DNA from: Bacteroidota bacterium | GTDB lineage: Bacteria; Bacteroidota; Bacteroidia; Bacteroidales; Lentimicrobiaceae | DNA length: 64,000 nucleotides | Direction of reading: 5' to 3' | Assembly: GCA_009773515.1 (NCBI GenBank) | Contig: WSXX01000024.1 | Coordinates: 40,361 to 104,360 of the forward strand | Notes under the pieces: generated by a model | Seen by the model: only the letters and a program-made list of their open reading frames with translations | Databases searched by the model: none | Told to the model about the DNA's origin: nothing | Shown here: piece after piece, positions 29,283 through 38,728 of the stretch | How positions within the stretch are numbered: position 1 is the first letter of the stretch | Layout of the letters: each line of letters begins with the position of its first letter | Translations under genes and position numbers: made by a program

Positions 29283-29776
29283 CAGACATTCTTGTTATTT
29301 TAATGGGACAAAGATCATATCCAAAATCAGCGAAAACAAATATTCTACCCTTACATCGTGTTTAATTGCCCTTAGATGTACCCCTACATTATATACACAT
29401 TATTGATTATCTGTCTGATCATGAGGATAATACAAAATCATGAATCAACGATTATATTAGTGGGTTCTAGCCGAAAGATAGCCGGGAAACCGGACTTGAT
29501 TCATAGAAGATGACTGAATTTTTGCATAAAGAGTGACTATTTATGGAGGTGATTTTGGTTATAATCCGTACAGGACAAGCCAGGCCTATCTGAAGGTTTT
29601 AACAGGTATATTCCGTTCAGTAAATTGTTTTAGAATAAATCCCTTCAAGACTCAGGAGTAAGTATAGTTATGCTTTATTAATTGATTAAAAAAAAACACA
29701 TATCCCGGGAAAGCATGGGCAGGGTAAGTCAGTTAATTAAAATGCAGAATTCCGGTAGATAAAATAAAAACCGGGA
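29283..29776. other. Intergenic region, no feature recognised
   Basis: About 490 nt between the LuxR-type regulator and the T9SS cluster. No RNA gene, clear promoter or strong hairpin was found. A run of nine A bases lies near 29690. Confidence 0.5.
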
Positions 29777-31510
29777 TCAGATTTGAGAAAGGAATGCTAC
29801 CAGATTTACTTCAAGGTTGGAAATTCCAAGCTTCTTTCTCAGCCTGTACCTGGCATGGTCAATTGTAAGTATTCGCTGACCTGTAAGTTCTGATATGTCT
29901 TTTGAAGTCATGTTTAGCCTGAGAAAAGCACAAAGTTTTAGCTCGCTTTGTGTCAGATCTGGAAATCTATGCATTAATTTTTCATAAAAGCCTGTATGTA
30001 CTTCCTGAAAACGCTGAGAGAACTCCTTAAGCATTTTATCGTCTGCACTATTCCTTAAATCACGACTTATTTTGTTAATTGCATCTTTAGACTCTTCGTT
30101 TTTTGCACTTTTACCGACTTGACTCAGTTTGTTTGACAAATCAACAAGTAATTCATTCTTTTTGATCAGGGAAATTAAATTAATGGTCAATTCTTTGTCT
30201 TTAAAATTTAATTGTTGTTCGATTGTCTCTTTTTGCAAAAATATATTTCTGGCTTTAATGCGATTTCTTGAGAACAATAAGAGTATTATAATCATCCCAA
30301 GTGATAAGCTCAGAATAATAATTAACATAAGACCTTCTTTTCTTTGTCGTGCCAACTGTCGTGATTTGTCTTGTTTCTCAAGATTATACTGAAATTCAAG
30401 TTTGTAAATATCCAGTTGATTTTGTTTTTCAATCAAACTATCCTGTGCTCTTCTTTCAATGGATGCATAGTAATATGCTTTAATTGTATCTTCTCTGAAA
30501 AGCTGTATTTTATGTAAGAGACCTGCAGAACGCTTAATGTTTTCTCTGGAATCAATTCCAAGACTGATTTTTAAAGCACTGTCGGCATATTTAATGCTCT
30601 TATCAGTATCTTTATTTTCTAAATAGAAACTACCAATCAATATCTTACACTCTGCTGCAAGATTTTGATTATTCAATTCTTTAAAAATGGAAAGTGCACT
30701 TTGGTAATAGAATAACACACTATCTTTTATATTCAATCTGGAAAAGCAGTTGCCAATATTCATTAAATATATTCCTTTTTGTCGGCTGTCATTTAAACTG
30801 GCATTAATTCTAAGTGCTTCTTTATAGTATCCTAAAGCTATCTTATGATCTTTGTAGTATTCTGCATATACGCCTGCAATATTATTGAATTGATATGCCA
30901 TGCCATGAAGATCGTTTCCGTTTTTTGCAATCTCAAATGACTTTTTTAAATAATCAAGTCCTTTCTCATAATTTCCCTGATTAGAAAAATCTATGCCAAT
31001 ATTGCCTAAAACAATCCCTATTTGATTTGTATCTCCTACTTTCTCATAATAAGAGAGATTTTCAAAATCAAATTTTGCGCTTTTTTCAAAATCACCTATC
31101 TCATAGTAGATTAACGACATTAATCCTCTTGCCTTTGCTATTTGCTCATCATTATTTTGCCTGGCAGCTTCATTCAAAGCCATTTCAGCATAGTTGTAGG
31201 CGTTTTGGTAGTCGCTGATGCGAATATAACTTCTGCTCAGCTTAATTAAACTTAAGAGAATTTCATTATCAAGTTGATTTCCGCTTGCGAGATCATAAGC
31301 TTCATGCGCATATTTTACACTATTCGCCGGATTATTTCCTTCTTCTATTCTGGATAGAGATATTAGTATTTGTATTCTGGATTCAATTTTTTTTTCAAAA
31401 AGTAAGGCTTTCGATAAACTATCAAAGTCAGAGAGGTTTTGTGCATTTGTGAGATTTGTAAATCCCCAAAGAAATATTAAAAATAAAAACTTCTGTAAAC
31501 CCATGCCCAA
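29777..31510 (-). CDS. TPR sensor-regulator with transmembrane helix and LuxR-type HTH
   Basis: 577 aa; the start may be the first or third codon. A signal-like hydrophobic N-terminus (KFLFLIFLWGFTNLTNAQ) precedes about 7-8 tetratricopeptide repeats (35-360; ALNEAARQNNDEQIAKARGLMSLIYYEIGDFEKS...). A transmembrane helix (LMLIIILSLSLGMIIILLLF, about 390-412) and a coiled coil follow. The C-terminal HTH is of GerE/LuxR type (LTQSELKLCAFLRLNMTSKDISELTGQRILTIDHARYRLRKKLGI). This one-component architecture, with a periplasmic TPR sensor and cytoplasmic DNA-binding domain, is common in Bacteroidota. Its position above the T9SS cargo cluster suggests it controls those genes; this is inference. Confidence 0.85.
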   Translation of the reverse strand: MGMGLQKFLFLIFLWGFTNLTNAQNLSDFDSLSKALLFEKKIESRIQILISLSRIEEGNNPANSVKYAHEAYDLASGNQLDNEILLSLIKLSRSYIRISDYQNAYNYAEMALNEAARQNNDEQIAKARGLMSLIYYEIGDFEKSAKFDFENLSYYEKVGDTNQIGIVLGNIGIDFSNQGNYEKGLDYLKKSFEIAKNGNDLHGMAYQFNNIAGVYAEYYKDHKIALGYYKEALRINASLNDSRQKGIYLMNIGNCFSRLNIKDSVLFYYQSALSIFKELNNQNLAAECKILIGSFYLENKDTDKSIKYADSALKISLGIDSRENIKRSAGLLHKIQLFREDTIKAYYYASIERRAQDSLIEKQNQLDIYKLEFQYNLEKQDKSRQLARQRKEGLMLIIILSLSLGMIIILLLFSRNRIKARNIFLQKETIEQQLNFKDKELTINLISLIKKNELLVDLSNKLSQVGKSAKNEESKDAINKISRDLRNSADDKMLKEFSQRFQEVHTGFYEKLMHRFPDLTQSELKLCAFLRLNMTSKDISELTGQRILTIDHARYRLRKKLGISNLEVNLVAFLSQI

Positions 31511-32215
31511 TTTTTAAAAGTTTCAAAGTTCAACTGATTGTCTTGCTCTTTTAAAAAGCTCTGTTTTGCTGAAATGCGAGGGTGTTTTTTGAACGTGTTT
31601 CATTTCAGGATTTACAAAGATAGATAATTATATTTTTACAGGTTGTGTTTGTTAAAACATTGATTTGCGTGAGTGTATTTACTAGAAACCTTGCATCGAT
31701 TGAGTTAATTGTTTTAAGGTTGCAATTGCTTTGCATGCAAACATCGGTAAACTTTCCTTTTCTGCGTTTTCGCGGGATTTCACTTTACAGGCTGTATGTT
31801 GTCAATATCCTTAATCTTTCAGGCTAATGTAATTCTTTAACATGATGAACCATTGCTTTTTGTTTTAGTAAAATAGAGTGTCAAAGGTGATGCGGTATGC
31901 CATTTTTCCTGTTATACAATTATTGAAAAAAATAATATAATTCCTACATTACTGTGAATAGTACGTATAAAATTATGCCTCTGTTGAGCAGCATTTAACT
32001 CCCCTCAGCCTGCCCCTTCTTGCAGGTCGCACCTCAGTCGATTGCTGCTCCCTAATTTGCAAATAATTTAAGATCAATGAATTAAAAGAATTGCAATGCA
32101 TCAGGTGTTGAAGCAGGATTTTAAGTACTGCTTCGCTTACCGGTGCATTCCCTCTCCAAAACTACCTGATCGGAGTTTTTGCCCGAACAGCAGCGGTGTT
32201 TCTTCTCCAACTTTG
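31511..32215. other. Intergenic region with a 12-bp palindrome
   Basis: 705 nt without a convincing gene; the frame at 31645-31827 shows no protein-like features. A perfect palindrome TTTGCATGCAAA lies at 31730-31741 and could be a regulator site. No RNA gene was seen. Confidence 0.5.
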
Positions 32216-33121
32216 TTAAGTTTTGTCGGCTATCATTGTAATGCCTGTAAGATCTGCTTTCCCGTTCTTCAGAAATTCATAGGTCATTCGATCCGCCTGG
32301 CAGTCAACAAATAGAAGGCGTTTTAAAGTCCTGCATTTAAAAAAAGTGTTTAACAGTGTCGCATTTTTAAAAGTCACTTTGGAGAATGAACAGTATTCAA
32401 AAGAACAATCTTCCATTTTGCCTTCGAAAACTACATCCGAAATATCTGAAGAATTAAAAGAAACAGAATTCCACACAGCGCCTTCGATAATGTTGCTTTT
32501 AAAAGTCGAGATTTTAAAAGTTGCCCCGGTAAAATCAGTACCCTGGAAATTGCACTTTTTTATGTGACTTGCCGAAAATGCGGCATCTTTTAGCGAGCAG
32601 TTTTTAAACAGGTTGTTTACCAGGGTCGAAGCCTGAATCTTACTTCTGCTGATGTCGGAATCAGAGAAGTCGCAGCCATCAACATGATTGGCTTTTAAAG
32701 CGAGTTCCGACAATTCAGAGCCTGCAAATCTGCAGTTTTTCATATTGGAAAAACCAAACTTAGCCTGCAGATTTTTCATGCCTGAAAAGTCAGCATTCAC
32801 CCAATTTCCCATAGACATATCCCAATTGGGTTTTTGTTTCCGGGAGAGTGGTTCATCCGGCGGTTGATTATTCGCTGGTTCACCGCTTGTCATTTTTGTG
32901 TCCACCGATTGGAAGTTATCCGAAAAATAGTTCAGATCAACGCCAAAAATTTCAGCAAGGCGGTTTAAAGTTGAAATGTCAGGCATAGATTCGCCGCGCT
33001 CCCATTTGCCCACAGCCTGAGCACTGATAGATACCTGCTGTGCAAGTTCTGCTTGTGAAAGATTGGTATTCTTTCGTGCTGTTGCAATTTTATTGCCAAC
33101 AGATTTTGAGTTAAGCATCAT
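32216..33121 (-). CDS. XRE-type regulator fused to pentapeptide repeats
   Basis: 301 aa from ATG 33121 (or 33118); the longer frame to 33172 crosses the promoter and is excluded. An N-terminal HTH of XRE type (NKIATARKNTNLSQAELAQQVSISAQAVGKWERGESMPDI, about 8-60) is followed by a Pro-rich linker. Degenerate pentapeptide repeats (A/S-x-L/F-x-x style: NCRFAGSEL, GCDFSDSDISRSKIQ, KCNFQGTDFTGATF) run from about 115 to 285 and would fold as a right-handed quadrilateral helix. Pentapeptide proteins often mimic DNA or act as scaffolds. The combination with a DNA-binding domain is unusual and its role is unknown. Confidence 0.8.
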   Translation of the reverse strand: MMLNSKSVGNKIATARKNTNLSQAELAQQVSISAQAVGKWERGESMPDISTLNRLAEIFGVDLNYFSDNFQSVDTKMTSGEPANNQPPDEPLSRKQKPNWDMSMGNWVNADFSGMKNLQAKFGFSNMKNCRFAGSELSELALKANHVDGCDFSDSDISRSKIQASTLVNNLFKNCSLKDAAFSASHIKKCNFQGTDFTGATFKISTFKSNIIEGAVWNSVSFNSSDISDVVFEGKMEDCSFEYCSFSKVTFKNATLLNTFFKCRTLKRLLFVDCQADRMTYEFLKNGKADLTGITMIADKT

Positions 33122-33147
33122 GATTTTGGTTTTAGGTTTTGATGCTG

Positions 33148-33180
33148 CAAAGTTATTGTACGTCACCTCCATAATGCAAA
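33148..33180 (-). promoter_or_regulatory. Candidate promoter of the XRE/pentapeptide gene
   Basis: Minus strand TTTG (33180-33177), 21 nt, TAACTTTG (33155-33148), close to consensus. The start site would fall near 33142, which places the true start codon at 33121 or 33118. Confidence 0.5.
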
Positions 33181-33187
33181 TAAAGTC

Positions 33188-33224
33188 AGCTATTCTTAGT
33201 TGTTTATAAGCTACTCTTGGTTGT
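33188..33224. repeat. Two 16-bp direct repeats upstream of the XRE promoter
   Basis: AGCTATTCTTAGTTGT (33188-33203) and AGCTACTCTTGGTTGT (33209-33224) differ at two positions and are spaced 21 bp, about two helical turns. They lie just upstream of the -33 box and may be operators or activator sites. Confidence 0.55.
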
Positions 33225-33240
33225 ATTTGACAACCGAAAG

Positions 33241-33644
33241 TAGTTTAATTGTGTTTTGATATCTCTTCGCTGAGTCTGCCCACCTTTTCAGCCCATCCTT
33301 CGGTATGTTGTATTTTCGATCCTAATCTGCAATTGTCCTTACGGTAATTATAAATTGAATCACTATTGTCCGGTGAAAATAGAAAATTTCCTTGCCACCA
33401 AATCTCCAAAACTCCAAATTACACAAAATGAATGAATTAAATTGGTGAATTTTGGTGATTTCGTGTTTTGGTGGCAAATTATAATATTTGAAACTTTCCC
33501 CGGACAACAATGAAATTGAATGACAAATTCATAGTTGATTAAAAAGAAGAATTGCAACCGAGGCCGCCTCAGCGGACGAGCTCAGCGAAGCTAAAATCTG
33601 CGTTGCAATGAGGTGCGGTTTTTGCCAGCCAGCGTTATAAAATA
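33241..33644. other. Intergenic region with dispersed repeat
   Basis: About 400 nt without a supported gene. It contains GAGCTCAGCGAAGCT (33578-33592), also found at 10322-10336, within a GC-richer patch. The overlapping short frames here lack protein-like features. Confidence 0.5.
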
Positions 33645-33670
33645 ATAAAGGCCCGTTGAAGGGCCTTTAT
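33645..33670 (-). terminator. Strong hairpin terminator
   Basis: ATAAAGGCCC-gttgaa-GGGCCTTTAT is a perfect 10-bp stem with a 6-nt loop. It lies 20 nt past the stop of the 63-aa gene at 33691. Confidence 0.75.
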
Positions 33671-33690
33671 CGTTAACACCAAAATCTCCC

Positions 33691-33882
33691 TTAGCGGGAA
33701 ATACCGTAGAAAACTTCACGAATAATGTCACTGTATGTGTCATTAAATGTGACGAGACACCAGATCTGAAGAAGAATAATTTCTTCCCTGCGCAGCCATC
33801 GTTTTGATTTTATCAGCTCTTTCCTGAAAAGATCACGGTTGAAACTGACTTTTTGCAAAATGGTTTTTGTGTACTCCAGCAT
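33691..33882 (-). CDS. Small conserved-type hypothetical protein
   Basis: 63 aa: basic, helical, with LFRKELIKSKRWLRREEIILLQIWCLVTF then YSDIIREVFYGI. It looks like the small cytosolic proteins found widely in Bacteroidota, but I know no function. A strong terminator 20 nt after the stop supports it being a real transcription unit. Confidence 0.65.
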   Translation of the reverse strand: MLEYTKTILQKVSFNRDLFRKELIKSKRWLRREEIILLQIWCLVTFNDTYSDIIREVFYGISR

Positions 33883-34029
33883 AGCAATTCAGATTTAAAA
33901 GTATGTTGAATTTATATTAGCGCAATCGATTGCAGAGATAACGCAGCAGGGTGTAAATTGTTGTATGCTTTTTGCCGATTTAAGGTAATTTTAATGCAGC
34001 TGAAAGCCAGTCAGATAAGTGATTACAGG

Positions 34030-34896
34030 TCAATTACTTTCTGCAATTGTTGTGGTATAGCTTACCGGATATGCAGCAAAAAAACCAATGCCGCCATTAC
34101 TGATATTTCCTTTGATGTTTGACGGCGGTCCACTGAAAAGAGGACTCTGAAAACCAGATTGTATCTGCAATTGTGTTACAAATCTGAAGTACTCTTCGGT
34201 TATACGTGCACTTTCTATGGCAAGCACATCTCCCGGGTTAACTTTTTGCCGTTCATATGACTGGTTAAGATATCCGATGCCTATGCCGTTTGTGTAATTT
34301 CCGTTGTAGAAACGATCGTCGGTAACAAAAACCTTATTCAGCGTGTCGGACAGCAGTTCGCCGTTCTTAAGTACTTTAAACATATAAAAATCAACAGTTA
34401 AGGAATCCAGCACATAACAGGTAATTTCGTAAAATCCATCAGGCCCCCAGTCGCTTCTGTGTATTGCTTTTATGGAGTCGAGGGGTGCCGGGAAGTTCAT
34501 ATACGAACTGGCAGTGTAATTGTCATACCCTCCGATGGGTTCTGATAATTTTATATTGAGTGTGTAGTCACGTCCCGGCAAACCATGAAAATCAGTTGGT
34601 GTTGCATAGGTTCCTGGTTCTGTTTCGGTAAGTGTGATAAGGTTTGAACCATCGCTAATAGTCAGCTCTGCCCCGCTGACACCGGGCGCTTGTTCAGGAA
34701 AAAAGTAGCTGGTTGATCGTGTAAGTCTGATCACATGAGCGGTAGTGTCGGTGGTTATACTTCCTTCCACCACAAGGCGGGTGTAACTATCATCCAGTTC
34801 AATGTCAATTTTTTCGGTGCACGATGCCATGATTAATGTTGCAGCAACAATGCCAAAAGCTTTTACAAACAGGGGTTTTATTTTCAGTGTTTTCAT
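34030..34896 (-). CDS. DUF4249 lipoprotein
   Basis: 288 aa. A lipoprotein signal (FGIVAATLIMASC) precedes the DUF4249 pattern: LVVEGSITTDTTAHVIRLTRS, ELTISDGSNLITLTETEPGTYATP, and GLPGRDYTLNIKL. Family members are paired with TonB-dependent receptors, as here: it starts 21 nt after the receptor stop. It is probably an outer-membrane-associated partner of that receptor; the ligand is unknown. Confidence 0.88.
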   Translation of the reverse strand: MKTLKIKPLFVKAFGIVAATLIMASCTEKIDIELDDSYTRLVVEGSITTDTTAHVIRLTRSTSYFFPEQAPGVSGAELTISDGSNLITLTETEPGTYATPTDFHGLPGRDYTLNIKLSEPIGGYDNYTASSYMNFPAPLDSIKAIHRSDWGPDGFYEITCYVLDSLTVDFYMFKVLKNGELLSDTLNKVFVTDDRFYNGNYTNGIGIGYLNQSYERQKVNPGDVLAIESARITEEYFRFVTQLQIQSGFQSPLFSGPPSNIKGNISNGGIGFFAAYPVSYTTTIAESN

Positions 34897-34917
34897 TTTG
34901 GTCGTGATTTTAGCACA

Positions 34918-37272
34918 TCAGAACTTAAAGTTGTAGGTAATTGAAGGAATAATGCTGAACAGGTAGGTTTTTTCGGCATAAGTAACATATGGATTAACCG
35001 GGTCCTGCTGGAAGTTGATGGCCCAGGCATTTTTTCGCCCGTAAGCATTGTAAACCGAAAAATTCCATTCTCCCTGCCATTTTCTGTTTTCCCTGATTTT
35101 GTTTTTGTAGGTGAACGAAACATCAAGTCGATGGTAATCGGGCAATCGGTAAGAGTTGCGATCGCTGTAAATGGGAACAATCACATTTCCGATCACAGCG
35201 CGGCCAGTCGGGAAAGTTACAGGCGACCCAGTGGAATAAACCCAGTTTGACGATAAAACAGCCCTTTCGGAAAATTCATAATTTATGATCACCGAAATAT
35301 TGTGTGGTTTTTCGTAGGGAGCACGGTAGCTATTTCCATCATTGATGCCCTCAATCTGCCTTCGGGTTGCTGACAGTGTGTAGCTGATCCAGCCGTTCAG
35401 CTTGCCGATGTTCTTCTTAACCATAATTTCCATGCCATACGACCAGCCTTTACCGGTGCGGAGCTCTCCTTCCAGTTTAGGGTTAAGCAGCAATTCAGCA
35501 TTGTCCTTAAAGTCGATGACATCGTACATGTTTTTGTAATATACCTCTGCAGAAGTTTCATAAGCATTGTCCTTAAAATTCCTGAAGTAACCCACAGCCA
35601 TCTGATCAGCTTTCTGCGGTTTTACATTCGGACTGCTGGGAAACCATAAATCAAGCGGTGTTCCGGCTGTTGAGTTCTGTGCCAGATGCACATATTGCAC
35701 CGTGCGCGAATAACTTGCTTTTACCGAGGATGCAGGGTTAATAATGTAGTTAAGTCCGAGACGTGGTTCCGGTGCAATATAGGTGTTGAAGATTTTTCCT
35801 TTGGCATATTTTACGGAGTCAATCGCATTAAAATCGGAGTCGTAATTATAAATGGTGGCAGAGCCTGTATTCTGAAACGCCGATAAACGGAGTCCGTATT
35901 TGACCATTACTTTACTGCTTATTTTATGCTCATTGCTGATGTAAACGCCATATTCAAGCGCATAGTTCTGCGGAAGCCTGTATTCGGTAAAAAGGCTTTC
36001 GCTGCCTGTTCCTTTGGCAAAACCAGGATCGAAAGTGTGTCTGATGCCAAGTGCGCCGAATCGTAAAGTATGATTTGGGTTAATATACCATGTAAAATCA
36101 CCCTTGAAGCTTTGATTCTGCATTTTCGATTTCCAGATAAAGGAATTTGCATTGCCCTCTGCAGTTCCAAGTTCATAGTCATAGATGCTTTGTATGAGGG
36201 TGAAGTTTGAAAATAACTTCTGCGAGAAAAGGTGATTCCACCTCAGTGTGCCGGTTTGATTGCCGAGGCTCATCCGAGCAAATTCATTGCTGAAAACATC
36301 GCGGCCAAAATATCCCGAAAGATAAAGCCTGTTCCGGTCATTTATTTTGTGGTTTATTTTGGCGTTCAGGTCATAAAAGTAGAGCACGTTATCGCGGATA
36401 TCCTCGTTTTTTGCAAAAGGAAGAAACAGGTCAACATAAGTCCGGCGGCCTGCCACCAGAAATGATGTTTTGTCTTCGATTACCGGACCTTCAAGCGTCA
36501 GGCGGCTTGAGATGGTTCCAATACCACCGGCGCCGGCAAACTTTTTTGAGTTTCCGTCTTTCATCCTGATGTCGAGTATTGAAGAAAGCCGACCTCCGTA
36601 AGATGACGGAATATCACCTTTGTATAAGGTTACGTCCTTGATGGCATCGTTGTTGAATACAGAGAAAAATCCCAGAAGGTGAGAAGCATTGTAAACAATA
36701 GCCTCGTCGAGCAGAATCAGATTCTGATCAGGACTTCCGCCTCTGACACTGAATCCGGATGATCCTTCAGAGGTAGATTGAACGCCGGGAAGCAATTGTA
36801 TGGCTTTAATAATATCTACCTCACCCATAAGCGCAGGTATGCGGTTTATGGTTTTAATATCCATTCTTACAACGCTCATTTCATTTTTACGAATGTTTTC
36901 GTCCGGTCTTTCACCGGTGATAACCACTTCGCTGAGCTGCTGCCGAGCCGGCGACATTTCAAAGTTCATCGTAAAGTTTTCGCGCATCTGTATCACCTTA
37001 TCAATGGGTGAAAAACCGATAAATGAAATGGTGATTTTGTATTCGCCGGGTATCAGACTGAGTGAATAAAAACCATATTGATTGGTGACTGCGCCGGTTT
37101 TCAGTTCATGCACATAAATTGTGGCACCAGGCAATTCTTCGCCCGATTCCTTGTCTCTGATGTTTCCGCTGATGGTAAATCTTTTGCCCTCAGCTGTTTC
37201 TGGTTCTGTGTCGGCGAAAGCAGTAAAAGCAGGAAGGAGAAGCAATAAGAGTAAGTAAAATGTTTTGTTCAT
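34918..37272 (-). CDS. TonB-dependent receptor with carboxypeptidase-regulatory-like domain
   Basis: 784 aa. It has a signal peptide (FYLLLLLLLPAFTAFA) and a carboxypeptidase-D-regulatory-like domain (about 30-115; ISGNIRDKESGEELPGATIYVHE). The plug domain spans 130-235 (INRIPALMGEVDIIKAIQLLPGVQSTSEGSSGFSVRGGSPDQNL), followed by a 22-strand barrel. No TonB-box can be fixed with certainty. It imports an unknown ligand across the outer membrane. The operon order is the 37317 gene, this receptor, then the DUF4249 lipoprotein. Confidence 0.92.
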   Translation of the reverse strand: MNKTFYLLLLLLLPAFTAFADTEPETAEGKRFTISGNIRDKESGEELPGATIYVHELKTGAVTNQYGFYSLSLIPGEYKITISFIGFSPIDKVIQMRENFTMNFEMSPARQQLSEVVITGERPDENIRKNEMSVVRMDIKTINRIPALMGEVDIIKAIQLLPGVQSTSEGSSGFSVRGGSPDQNLILLDEAIVYNASHLLGFFSVFNNDAIKDVTLYKGDIPSSYGGRLSSILDIRMKDGNSKKFAGAGGIGTISSRLTLEGPVIEDKTSFLVAGRRTYVDLFLPFAKNEDIRDNVLYFYDLNAKINHKINDRNRLYLSGYFGRDVFSNEFARMSLGNQTGTLRWNHLFSQKLFSNFTLIQSIYDYELGTAEGNANSFIWKSKMQNQSFKGDFTWYINPNHTLRFGALGIRHTFDPGFAKGTGSESLFTEYRLPQNYALEYGVYISNEHKISSKVMVKYGLRLSAFQNTGSATIYNYDSDFNAIDSVKYAKGKIFNTYIAPEPRLGLNYIINPASSVKASYSRTVQYVHLAQNSTAGTPLDLWFPSSPNVKPQKADQMAVGYFRNFKDNAYETSAEVYYKNMYDVIDFKDNAELLLNPKLEGELRTGKGWSYGMEIMVKKNIGKLNGWISYTLSATRRQIEGINDGNSYRAPYEKPHNISVIINYEFSERAVLSSNWVYSTGSPVTFPTGRAVIGNVIVPIYSDRNSYRLPDYHRLDVSFTYKNKIRENRKWQGEWNFSVYNAYGRKNAWAINFQQDPVNPYVTYAEKTYLFSIIPSITYNFKF

Positions 37273-37316
37273 CTTTTAGTTGGTTGTGTTATAGCTGCTT
37301 TAGTTTTGTACTTGTC

Positions 37317-38006
37317 TCAGGAATTAAAGTTTCCCATATGGATGCTGATTGATACCAACAGTCCTGAGAAGTCTTTGTTGTTCAGGCAATTATTTATTGT
37401 TCCCTCAGAAGTTGCAGTTGTTCTGCCTGTTCCTCTGACTATACGGTAACCAAGTCCTAAAGTGGTTCTGATAAAAGGAAAAAGTCTGAATCCGGCTTCA
37501 GCTTTGGGTATTATTACAAACACTCCATCATTTATTATGTTTTCGCGAAAGTCAAGCCGGTAATCATTTTCTGACAGGCTTATGCTGCCCAGCGCAATTC
37601 CCATACCTGCCTGAAGTCTGAAGTTTTCGGTTTTTTGACGGATATATCCGAACATCAGCCCGGCAAAGCCAAAGTTAGTTCTGAGGTTTGAATAGGTGAC
37701 TGTCTGCCTGTTGCCCAGCGTAAGGCTTAACCGGCCGGTGTTGTGTGAGCCTGCATGTGTTTCCGCGAAAGCTCCGGCAATGAAATTTCTGTTAACAATT
37801 ATTCCACCGCTGCCGCCTTTGAACAATGCAGGTTTGTTTTTTATTTCGGAAATGCTGAGCGATGGCCCTGCAAATCCCGTAATCCGGGTTTCGTTGCCGG
37901 AAAGCAGAAAGCCTGTTTTATTTTCGGTTTGCGACATCCCGAAAAGGGTATAAAGCAGTGCCAGAATCAGCAACAGAATCGGTGTAAAGTTGTTGAGTTT
38001 TTTCAT
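37317..38006 (-). CDS. Putative outer-membrane protein of unknown function
   Basis: 229 aa from ATG 38006; the frame extends 11 codons upstream but the signal peptide (NFTPILLLILALLYTLFGMSQ) starts here. The mature part has alternating strands with aromatic and glycine residues, including a Gly-rich loop (FKGGSGGIIVNRNF). This suggests a small beta-barrel. It is 44 nt upstream of the TonB receptor and likely in the same operon. A TATTTTTG -7 box lies at 38044-38037. Confidence 0.7.
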   Translation of the reverse strand: MKKLNNFTPILLLILALLYTLFGMSQTENKTGFLLSGNETRITGFAGPSLSISEIKNKPALFKGGSGGIIVNRNFIAGAFAETHAGSHNTGRLSLTLGNRQTVTYSNLRTNFGFAGLMFGYIRQKTENFRLQAGMGIALGSISLSENDYRLDFRENIINDGVFVIIPKAEAGFRLFPFIRTTLGLGYRIVRGTGRTTATSEGTINNCLNNKDFSGLLVSISIHMGNFNS

Positions 38007-38199
38007 AATCAGATGATATTTTGCCGAATAATGCAGCAAAAATAACCTGATGCCATCAGTGAATAGAATGAAAATCGGTGAATGCGGAAATTAGGTTGTT
38101 AAATCTATGGTTTAAGAGGTTGAATGGATGTAAGGGAGAACCCGGATCAAACGTCAAAAACGGCATTCAAGCTACCAATGACAGATTGTTCATCTGATC

Positions 38200-38301
38200 C
38201 TTCGACTCCGCTCAGGAGGACATCGTATAGGGCTGATAACGTGTGCATAAAAGAGAATCATTGCTAACCTAACACGAATGTCACACTGAGCGGAGTCGAA
38301 G
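38200..38301. repeat. Inverted 16-bp repeat pair (REP-like)
   Basis: CTTCGACTCCGCTCAG (38200-38215) and its exact reverse complement CTGAGCGGAGTCGAAG (38286-38301) flank 70 nt. Similar palindromic halves are frequent in Bacteroidota intergenic DNA. Confidence 0.7.
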
Positions 38302-38457
38302 TGTTTAAACGCTTGATTTTACTGTCATAACGGGGATGAAAGGCGGAAACATCATCCTTGTTCATTTTTAGAGAGTTTGAAAGTATTTTTGCACATAATA
38401 GTGAGCAGGATCAGCCCTGTCTGCTTGTGGCACAGAGGCAGGCTCATTATGAGAAGT

Positions 38458-38647
38458 GATTTCGCCCTTTCAGGGCTTTTTCTTGGTTATTACGCTCCGG
38501 TAACACAGGGCTTCGCCGCTGTGTTAACAGATTTCGCCCTTTCAGGGCTAAGCATAAAATAAGCCCTGAAAGGGCGAAATACATTAACGATGGGTGAAGC
38601 CCATCGTAATGAAACAATCGCCTATTAAAGCCCTGAAAGGGCGAAAT
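38458..38647. repeat. REP-like palindrome cluster (GCCCTGAAAGGGC family)
   Basis: Four copies of the AAGCCCTGAAAGGGCGAAAT element: two in one orientation (from 38458 and 38531) and two inverted (38561-38580, 38628-38647). Between them are hairpins TAACACAG/CTGTGTTA (38501-38526) and ACGATGGG/CCCATCGT (38587-38607). There is no open gene. The rest of 38007-38728 holds nothing else I recognise. Confidence 0.85.
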
Positions 38648-38728
38648 ACAAAACTTTATGGGGTAATAGAGTAGCAATAGTTACATCAATCTTCCATAGG
38701 GATCAAAGTCGAAGCACATTTATAAAAA

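Noticed and set aside
29026..29406. 126-codon plus-strand frame
   Set aside because: Runs opposite the small charged protein at 29070-29282, is serine/leucine-rich as antisense frames are, and has no domain.
33322..33557. Two overlapping short minus-strand frames
   Set aside because: Overlap each other in different frames and have no protein-like features.
38377..38677. Short frames on both strands containing FALSGL
   Set aside because: They are translations of the REP-like element and differ only by its orientation.
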